NCBI GenBank assembly: GCA_021827445.1
Contig: JAKAVW010000106.1
Coordinates: 1-9,258, forward strand
Source of the DNA: Pseudomonadota bacterium
Lineage (GTDB): Bacteria > Pseudomonadota > Gammaproteobacteria > Acidithiobacillales > Acidithiobacillaceae
Reading direction: 5' to 3'
Length of the DNA: 9,258 nt
Part shown: positions 1 through 5,385 of the stretch, piece by piece
Numbering within the stretch: the stretch's first letter is position 1
Layout: every line of letters begins with the position of its first letter
Position numbers and translations under genes: made by a program
The notes under the pieces: model-generated
What the model saw: the letters and a program-made list of their open reading frames with translations, nothing else
Told to the model about the DNA's origin: nothing
The model's database searches: none

Positions 1-1
1 C

Positions 2-649
2 AAAAGTGTATATGGCGATGTGAATTACACCCTGAAGACGGGCACCGGCTTCGATCCTTTCGTGGGCGCCCAGTTCAACCGCCAGTGGCAGAACAACAGC
101 CTGCTGGATGGTTCGCATATCAACAACTCCCCGATCACCGCGACCTCGGTGAACAGTACGGCCTGGGGTGCGCAGGTGGGTTTGAACTACGCGGCTTTTA
201 ATAATGTGCTGGGAAATGGCCAGCTAACCTGGTCTTACAATGAAATCTTGGCGCATCCCGGTGCGGTGGGCGGTGGTGCCGTTATTTCACCCTATACCGC
301 TGGCTATGCCACGGACCCTCTCTATACGACTTCCATGATCCGCGGTCTGGTGGAACTCGGACCGGGCAGCGGCTGGAAGGTCAAGTGGACTCAGCATCTC
401 CTCGACAAGCGCTTCCTGTTCATGGCCGCTTTTGCGCAGTACCACACCTATTATAACGGTGTCAGCAATGACGCCTATGTGGATCTGACGTATTTTGTTC
501 CGGGCATGTTCAAAGGTCTGTCCATCCGCGATCGTGTGGAAGTGGCCAATGGTCTGAACGCCTATAACGGGCTCCAGGGTAATGGTCTCCCTCACAATAC
601 GGGTCATTCCTTCATCTATAACCGGGTGATGCTGACCTACGCATTTTAA
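2..649 (+). CDS. OprD-like outer-membrane porin, 3' part (5' end cut by window)
   Basis: This reading frame is open from the first bases, so only the C-terminal ~215 residues are present; the GTG at 20 is an internal codon and not a start. The protein is rich in alternating aromatic/polar segments (for example WGAQVGLNYAAF, DAYVDLTYFVPG, NRVMLTYAF) typical of amphipathic outer-membrane beta strands. It ends in Phe, the usual C-terminal signal recognised by the BAM assembly machinery. The block DLTYFVPGMFKGLSIRDRVEVANG resembles the last strands of OprD-family porins as I remember them from Acidithiobacillus-type genomes. Its role would be passive uptake of small solutes through the outer membrane; the substrate cannot be told. 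It is convergent with the minus-strand operon and has its own terminator 23 bases after the stop. The porin assignment is fairly secure, the OprD subfamily less so. Confidence 0.7.
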   Translation, partial: KSVYGDVNYTLKTGTGFDPFVGAQFNRQWQNNSLLDGSHINNSPITATSVNSTAWGAQVGLNYAAFNNVLGNGQLTWSYNEILAHPGAVGGGAVISPYTAGYATDPLYTTSMIRGLVELGPGSGWKVKWTQHLLDKRFLFMAAFAQYHTYYNGVSNDAYVDLTYFVPGMFKGLSIRDRVEVANGLNAYNGLQGNGLPHNTGHSFIYNRVMLTYAF

Positions 650-671
650 CGACTCCTCCTCGCCTCTCTCT

Positions 672-694
672 GCCCCGCTGGTCGGGGCTTTTTT
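672..694 (+). terminator. Rho-independent terminator of the porin gene
   Basis: A perfect 6-bp GC-rich stem (GCCCCG at 672-677, CGGGGC at 683-688) with a 5-nt loop is followed at once by six T residues (689-694), 23 bases after the porin stop. On the minus strand the same hairpin is followed by AGAGAG and not by T, so it should work only for the porin transcript and not for the converging operon. Confidence 0.9.
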
Positions 695-709
695 GCGCCC
701 GTTTGATGA

Positions 710-1792
710 TTACCCTGGATACAGTTGCTGGATGACCCGATCCGGGCTGAGGTCTTCCATACAACGATGATGCTTGAGAGGACACTCGCGCTTGCCACAG
801 GGACTGCAGGAGAGATCCAGGCGCAGGGGCTGCGCACCGGGTGAAAGAGGCGGCGTCATTTTGAGAGGGGTAGAGCCATATAAAGCAATCACCCTGCTGC
901 CCACCGCGCCAGCGACATGCATCAGGCCGGAATCGTTGCTGACAGTAATCGTTGCGAAGGAGAGCAGATCGATGGCTTCCAGCAACGTGGTTTGGCCACC
1001 CAGATCAAGCGCTGCGGGGACGGCAGAGGCGATGGCCTGAGTGATTTCCGCATCCTTGGGGCTGCCGAACAGCCAGACGGCATGGCCGCCCTGGACGAGG
1101 GATTGGGCCAGGGTAATCCAGTGACGTACCGGCCAGCGCTTGGCCGGGCCATATTCGGCACCGGGCGCCAAGGCGACCAGTGGCCGTTGTGGTATGGAAA
1201 TCCCGAGTCGCCGCAAGGCTGCGGCACGGGCTCCGTGGTCCACCTGCAAGCGGGGGGCGGGCAGTTGTGTGGGCTGGGGCAGACGCAGCGGCAGGCCGAG
1301 GGCCACGAAGCGGTCCACGGTGCGTGGTAGTTTCCTTTTGTTCAGATGGCGGCGATCATTGAGCAGCAAACGGCGGCCTTCGCCGGAAAAGCCGGTGCGG
1401 GTCTGGATCCGCGCCCAATACGGGATGAGGGCGGACTTAAAGCTGTTGGGCAGGCAGATAGACCAGTCGTAGTCCTGCTCCTGCAATAGTTTTGCTACCT
1501 GCCGACGCCGGCGTAAGCCGAGTTGGCCGTGGCCAATGTCCAGCGGTATGGTGTGTCGCACTTCGAGCATGCGTTCTGCCACCGGGATGCTGGCGGGTGG
1601 TGCCAGCACATCCACCTGCAAGCGCGACCAGCGGCGGCGCAGCACTTGCAACAAGACTTGCGCCATGACCATATCTCCTACCCAGGCGGGTCCGATCAGG
1701 AGCAGACGGGCGGGATCATAGCTGTGAGCGATGCGGGTGTTGTGTGGAATGAAGGCTTCATATTCGTCGTAGGGCGGTTCTGATTCGCCCAT
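710..1792 (-). CDS. waaF: Lipopolysaccharide heptosyltransferase II (glycosyltransferase family 9)
   Basis: A cytoplasmic enzyme that transfers the second L-glycero-D-manno-heptose from ADP-heptose to the LPS inner core. The GT-B fold motifs are in place in a 360-residue product: LLIGPAWVGDMVMAQ (31-45, with the N-terminal-domain Asp40), the WaaF-type PGAEYGPAKRWP (210-221), the donor-site motif SNDSGLMHVAGAVG (285-298), and the WaaF-typical Cys/His tail (Cys329, Cys332, Cys337, His341-His342, Cys344). ATG at 1792 is chosen because it lies one base after the upstream stop. A TTG at 1804 in the same frame would overlap the upstream gene and add four residues. Even with the ATG start there are ~28 residues before the first strand, whereas usual WaaF proteins begin almost directly with it. 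It is the last gene of the operon, in line with the heptose-precursor enzyme encoded upstream. No terminator follows on this strand before the porin gene. Confidence 0.92.
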   Translation of the reverse strand: MGESEPPYDEYEAFIPHNTRIAHSYDPARLLLIGPAWVGDMVMAQVLLQVLRRRWSRLQVDVLAPPASIPVAERMLEVRHTIPLDIGHGQLGLRRRRQVAKLLQEQDYDWSICLPNSFKSALIPYWARIQTRTGFSGEGRRLLLNDRRHLNKRKLPRTVDRFVALGLPLRLPQPTQLPAPRLQVDHGARAAALRRLGISIPQRPLVALAPGAEYGPAKRWPVRHWITLAQSLVQGGHAVWLFGSPKDAEITQAIASAVPAALDLGGQTTLLEAIDLLSFATITVSNDSGLMHVAGAVGSRVIALYGSTPLKMTPPLSPGAQPLRLDLSCSPCGKRECPLKHHRCMEDLSPDRVIQQLYPG

Positions 1793-1793
1793 T

Positions 1794-2558
1794 TTACTTG
1801 CCAATCAGCATAATCAGTGCTTCCACCGAGATCAGGATGATAATGATCCACTCCAGAATGGTCTCCCGATGATGACGGCTGGCGACGATCATGACTTCCA
1901 GCCCCTCATGAATCGCGTCGAGCTTTTCGTCGAGGGCGCGAAAGCGGCTGGTGAGTTCCAGGTCGGCGGAGAGCTCGCGGGAGAGTAGTTCCAGGCCCGG
2001 TGTCTCCCAGACAATGTCGGGATTGTCCAGCACCGCCAAACGGGAGAGGATTTCGGTGCGGGTGGCGGAAGTCGAGGCGAGAAAGCGCAGATGGCCGCCG
2101 CGCCGTCCCGGCAAACGCCCGGTACGAGTCACTTCCGAGAGCAGGTTCAGCGTAGTTTCCAGCAGGTTTTCGACGGCCTCTTCATGAAGTTCCAAGGCGA
2201 GGCTCTGGGCCAGGCGCAGGGCCACGAGGAGGATCCGTTCTTCGTCGAGATTTTTGAGGGTGACGCCATCGCGGCCCACGCCATCGCGCTCGCCGACCCG
2301 GACCGCCAGTTCTTCGACCTTGGGGTTGGCGATGGGGGTGAACTGGGCCTGCACGGTAGCGATGACTTTTGCCTGTAGCGCCGGTCCCGCGCCGAAAAAG
2401 CAGAGGACGCCAGAGCGGAAGAGTACCACCCAGGTATCTCCATCGCGGAGCAAGCGGTGGGCGGGCGTGTTTTCTACCAGGTCCATCTCAAAATCTTCGC
2501 GCCAGCTTTTGAGGGAAATATGACGCACCGGCTGGATGGCGTGGAGGATGTTGTTCAA
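1794..2558 (-). CDS. RMD1/DUF155-family protein with C-terminal membrane anchor
   Basis: 254 residues with the layout of the RMD1 (DUF155, YagE) family. An N-terminal alpha/beta region (about 40-125) is followed by a charged helical region (about 125-235) with the family-like stretches LAVLDNPDIVWETPGLE (174-190) and RFRALDEKLDAIHEGLEVM (205-223). One hydrophobic segment, WIIIILISVEALIMLIG (237-253), ends the protein just before Lys254 and probably anchors it in the inner membrane, with the bulk in the cytoplasm. Eukaryotic members (yeast Rmd1, human RMND1) are mitochondrial, RMND1 being linked to mitochondrial translation; the bacterial role is not established. The start is TTG, three bases after the glcD stop, in the same frame as glcD, with AAGG eight bases before it. 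The only nearby alternative is GTG at codon 11, which lacks a ribosome-binding site. Family assignment is good; function unknown. Confidence 0.8.
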   Translation of the reverse strand: MNNILHAIQPVRHISLKSWREDFEMDLVENTPAHRLLRDGDTWVVLFRSGVLCFFGAGPALQAKVIATVQAQFTPIANPKVEELAVRVGERDGVGRDGVTLKNLDEERILLVALRLAQSLALELHEEAVENLLETTLNLLSEVTRTGRLPGRRGGHLRFLASTSATRTEILSRLAVLDNPDIVWETPGLELLSRELSADLELTSRFRALDEKLDAIHEGLEVMIVASRHHRETILEWIIIILISVEALIMLIGK

Positions 2559-2561
2559 GAT

Positions 2562-3947
2562 TCAGGCCTTGGGGAGCAGTTTGCCGGGATTGAGGATATC
2601 ATCTGGATCGAAAACCTGTTTGATGGCGCGCTGGATGCTGAGGTTTCCCGGACTGAGTTCCAGCGGGACATAGGCACGCTTGCTGCTGCCGATGCCGTGT
2701 TCGCCGGAGATGGTCCCACCCAGCACCAGTACGGTCTGGAAGAGTTTTTGCAGACCGTACTGAGCACGGCGCATCTCGTCCTTATCCTGGGGGTGGACCA
2801 GAAAGTTGACATGCAGGTTGCCGTTCCCGGCGTGTCCGAAGCTGACGATATGCAGGGACTGCTCTGCGACAATCCCTTCGATGGCCACCAGCAATTCGCG
2901 CAGACGGCTGACCGGCACGACCACGTCCTCATTGATCTTGAGCGGTGCCATGGCCTTGGTAGCGGGGGACAGGGACTTGCGTGCCGCCCACAGATCGGCG
3001 ATGGCAGCGGCGTCAGTTGCTTCCAGAACCTCCAGATTCCCCTCGCCAGCCAGTGCCGCGCGGATCGCCCGCACTTGCTCGGGAATAGTGACCGCCTCGC
3101 CATCCACTTCGACCATCAGCAGGGCATTGCTGCCCGCGGGCAGGTCGCTGGCCGCGCCCATGGCGCGCACGGCAGCCAGGGCATGGGGATCCATGAGTTC
3201 GAGCGCGCTGGGGGTATTGCGCTGTGCCATGACCCGCTGTACTGCCGCACAGGCACTCGCCGTGTTGCTGTAGGCGGCGCGCAAGGTGGCATTGGCGGCA
3301 GGCAGGGGCAGCAGGCGCAAGGTGGCCTCGGTGATGAGGGCGAGGGTGCCTTCGCTGCCCACCAGCAGGCGGGTCAGGTCATAGCCGACCACACCCTTGC
3401 TGGTACGGACCCCGCAACACAGCGTTTCGCCAGCGCCGGTGACGGCGCGCAGACCCAGTACATAATCGCGGGTGACTCCATATTTTACGGCGTGGGGACC
3501 ACCGGCATTCATCGCCAGATTGCCGCCGATGCGGCAGTAGGGGCTGCTGCCGGGATCAGGGGGGTAGAATAGGCCATCGGCCCGTACATGGGCGCTGATC
3601 GCGGCCGTGATGCAGCCTGCTTCGACGGTGATAGTGCGGTCGACCATACTGTAATTGCAGATTTTTTGCATGCACTCGAAGCTGATGACGGCGCTGCCGG
3701 GCACCGGCTGCGCCCCGCCGACGTTCCCGGAACCTGCTCCGCGCGGGACGAGGGGCAGGTGATGGCGTCGGGCAATGCTGACAATCGCCTGCACTTCTTC
3801 GTGGTTGTGGGGGAAGAGCACCATCACCGGTGCGCAGCTCCCCGGTGTTTCGTCGCGGCTGTAAACAGCGATGGTATCGGCATCGTCGCGCACCCGCTCA
3901 GTATCGAGGGCGGCGCGCAGAGCGGGGGTGATGGTGCTGACGTTCAT
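2562..3947 (-). CDS. glcD: GlcD-like FAD-linked oxidase (glycolate oxidase / D-lactate dehydrogenase type)
   Basis: 461 residues of the FAD_binding_4 / FAD-oxidase-C family, which oxidises D-2-hydroxy acids such as glycolate or D-lactate to 2-oxo acids. The FAD-binding PCMH domain covers about 37-215: LVPRGAGSGNVGG (66-78), GRI-type loop YCRIGGNLAMNAGG (137-150), GVTRDYVLGL (157-166), and VGYDLTRLLVGSEGTL (187-202). The C-terminal cap has NEDVVVP (339-345), FGHAGNGNLHVN (370-381, likely metal-ligand His), SGEHGIG (414-420) and the closing DPDDILNPGKLLP. ATG 3947 is chosen over longer upstream possibilities because GGGAGAG lies six bases before it and the ATGA overlap couples it to the upstream stop. 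No glcE or glcF lies next to it, so it may act alone like D-lactate dehydrogenase or with partners encoded elsewhere; the substrate is not decidable from sequence. Its presence between two LPS genes is unexplained. Confidence 0.85.
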   Translation of the reverse strand: MNVSTITPALRAALDTERVRDDADTIAVYSRDETPGSCAPVMVLFPHNHEEVQAIVSIARRHHLPLVPRGAGSGNVGGAQPVPGSAVISFECMQKICNYSMVDRTITVEAGCITAAISAHVRADGLFYPPDPGSSPYCRIGGNLAMNAGGPHAVKYGVTRDYVLGLRAVTGAGETLCCGVRTSKGVVGYDLTRLLVGSEGTLALITEATLRLLPLPAANATLRAAYSNTASACAAVQRVMAQRNTPSALELMDPHALAAVRAMGAASDLPAGSNALLMVEVDGEAVTIPEQVRAIRAALAGEGNLEVLEATDAAAIADLWAARKSLSPATKAMAPLKINEDVVVPVSRLRELLVAIEGIVAEQSLHIVSFGHAGNGNLHVNFLVHPQDKDEMRRAQYGLQKLFQTVLVLGGTISGEHGIGSSKRAYVPLELSPGNLSIQRAIKQVFDPDDILNPGKLLPKA

Positions 3948-5020
3948 GGCTGGCTCTCCCGGATTTTTTGCAAGAGGGCGGTGGTGCTCCGCTCGTGGCG
4001 GAAAGGAATGCTGAGTACCCGGCCGCCCCTGGCCTGCACCCAATCGGCACCGACGATGCGTTCTGCTGGCCAGTCGCCACCTTTAATCAGGACGTCGGGT
4101 TGAAGATGCTGGATAAGTTGCAGTGGGGTGTCCTCGTCAAACACCGTGACAAAATCCACTGCCTGTAATCCGGCGAGCACCGCCATGCGGTCCTCTTCAC
4201 TGTTGACCGGACGGTCCGCACCCTTGCCAAGGCGGCGCACCGAAGCGTCGCTGTTGACGCCTACCACCAGACAGGCACCCTCGGCGCGGGCTTCGGCGAG
4301 ATACTGCACATGGCCCCGATGCAGCACATCAAAGACACCATTGGTAAAGACCAGCGGCCGCCGAAAGGCGCAAGCCGCCCGCAACCTCTCCCCGTCGCGA
4401 AACACCTGACCAGTGCGAAACGCGGGCGCGGGCGCGTGGTCCGCAAAGCTGGCATCCACACCATTGCAAAGGGCGTGAATGAGGACGAGGTGGACTTCCT
4501 GAATACGCGCGGTGTTCCGTTCCGGCACACGCAATTCAATGTCCGCAGGGCGCAGGAGCGGCGCGAGTTGCCCGCCTTCCTTGCCCGTAAGGGCGAGTAC
4601 CCACATGCCGCGTTGCTGGGCGGTAAGAACCGCGGCGAGCACATTGGCGGAATCGCCCGAGGTGCTGAACGCGACCAGGCAGTCGCCGGGACGACCCAAC
4701 GCCTCGACTTGGCGGGCAAAAACCTGTTCGTAGCAGGCATCATTGGCGATGGCCGTGACTACACTGCTGTCGGTGCTGAGGGCGATAGCGGGCAGAGCGC
4801 GGCGCGTCGTCTCAAAGCGGTTGATCAGTTCCGAGGCCAGGTGCTGGGCATCGCCGGAAGAACCGCCGTTGCCGCAACTGAGCACCTGCCCGCCGGCTTG
4901 CAAGGTGGCAATCAAACGCTGGCTGGCTTGCGCGAAAGGCGCTGCCAGCGCCGCCGCCGATTTTTCTTTGCAGACGATGCTGGCGTGCAAGGCGGAATCC
5001 ATCCAGTCATTGGTGGTCAT
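3944..5020 (-). CDS. Fused phosphoheptose isomerase (GmhA-type SIS domain) + heptose-1-phosphate adenylyltransferase (HldE C-domain)
   Basis: A 358-residue uninterrupted fusion. The first half (about 1-195) is a SIS domain: SCGNGGSSGDAQHLASEL (48-65), FSTSGDSANV (118-127), LTGKEGG (144-150). It keeps the residues that match the GmhA zinc/catalytic set, His60, Glu64, Gln174 and His182, and should convert sedoheptulose 7-phosphate to D-glycero-D-manno-heptose 7-phosphate. After a linker (about 195-220) comes a nucleotidyltransferase domain (222-355): FTNGVFDVLHRGH (225-237, with the HxGH signature), GVNSDAS (254-260), RPVNSEEDR (270-278), IKGGD (312-316) and RSTTALLQKI (344-353). This matches HldE domain 2, which makes ADP-heptose from heptose 1-phosphate and ATP. 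The two steps are not consecutive: the kinase (HldE domain 1), GmhB phosphatase and HldD epimerase are not in this window. The SIS half is also very DiaA-like (INRFETTRRALPAIAL, VVTAIAND) and sits where E. coli has diaA. ATGA overlaps on both sides indicate coupling. Confidence 0.9.
   Translation of the reverse strand: MTTNDWMDSALHASIVCKEKSAAALAAPFAQASQRLIATLQAGGQVLSCGNGGSSGDAQHLASELINRFETTRRALPAIALSTDSSVVTAIANDACYEQVFARQVEALGRPGDCLVAFSTSGDSANVLAAVLTAQQRGMWVLALTGKEGGQLAPLLRPADIELRVPERNTARIQEVHLVLIHALCNGVDASFADHAPAPAFRTGQVFRDGERLRAACAFRRPLVFTNGVFDVLHRGHVQYLAEARAEGACLVVGVNSDASVRRLGKGADRPVNSEEDRMAVLAGLQAVDFVTVFDEDTPLQLIQHLQPDVLIKGGDWPAERIVGADWVQARGGRVLSIPFRHERSTTALLQKIRESQP
3954..3960 (-). promoter_or_regulatory. 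Shine-Dalgarno site of the glcD-like gene
   Basis: GGGAGAG ends six bases before the ATG at 3947. It lies inside the end of the upstream fusion gene and fixes the start choice; the frame stays open for 32 more codons upstream, but those codons belong to the other gene's coding region. Confidence 0.75.
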
Positions 5021-5382
5021 GGGCTGGGTACTCTAAAGGCATCACGAATCCAGTCTGCCGGGGCATCCCCGTCGAGGGCAACAACATCAAAGCGGCAGGG
5101 ACGTAACCCATGCTGAGGGTTATGCAGCAGAAAATATTCAGCGGCGCGGATCAGCCGTTTTTGCTTGCGCCATGTGATGCTGGCCGCCGCACCTCCCTGC
5201 CGGTCATGGGCGCGCTGGCGCACCTCCACGAAGACCAGGGTTTCGCCATCGAGGGTGATGATGTCGATTTCTCCCATCCGGCAGCGATAGTTGCGTGTCA
5301 GGGGATGCAGCCCGTGTCCGGTGAGCAGAGCGACGGCGCTATCTTCACCCTGCTGACCTAAATGCTGGCGTGGTGATGGCAT
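5017..5382 (-). CDS. yraN: YraN / UPF0102-family nuclease-like protein
   Basis: 121 residues, normal length for the UPF0102 family, whose fold is that of restriction-endonuclease-like PD-(D/E)xK proteins. Visible are the N-terminal GEDSAVALL (12-20), the core GEIDIITLDGETLVFVEVRQR (37-57) carrying Asp40 and Glu53, the family's GGAAASITWRKQKRL (63-77) and CRFDVVALDG (96-105). The residue after EV is Arg where many members have Lys; E. coli YraN, as I recall it, also has Arg there, so this is not a loss of function signal. The cellular role is not established. It starts three bases after the lpoA stop and its TGA overlaps the ATG of the fusion gene, keeping the lpoA-yraN-SIS order known from E. 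coli. The ribosome-binding site is weak, which fits translational coupling. Confidence 0.93.
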   Translation of the reverse strand: MPSPRQHLGQQGEDSAVALLTGHGLHPLTRNYRCRMGEIDIITLDGETLVFVEVRQRAHDRQGGAAASITWRKQKRLIRAAEYFLLHNPQHGLRPCRFDVVALDGDAPADWIRDAFRVPSP

Positions 5383-5385
5383 GAT

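Noticed and set aside
2457..3572. A 371-codon open frame on the + strand, antisense to glcD and the RMD1 gene
   Set aside because: It covers two genes with clear family motifs on the other strand, has no recognisable domain, and long antisense frames are common in GC-rich coding DNA.
4310..5116. A 268-codon + strand open frame antisense to the fusion gene
   Set aside because: Low-complexity Arg/Gly/Ala product with no motif; explained as an antisense shadow.
5017..5382. Arg instead of Lys after Glu53 in YraN as a sign of an inactivated nuclease
   Set aside because: Arg at this place is, as far as I recall, found in other members including E. coli, so it is normal variation.
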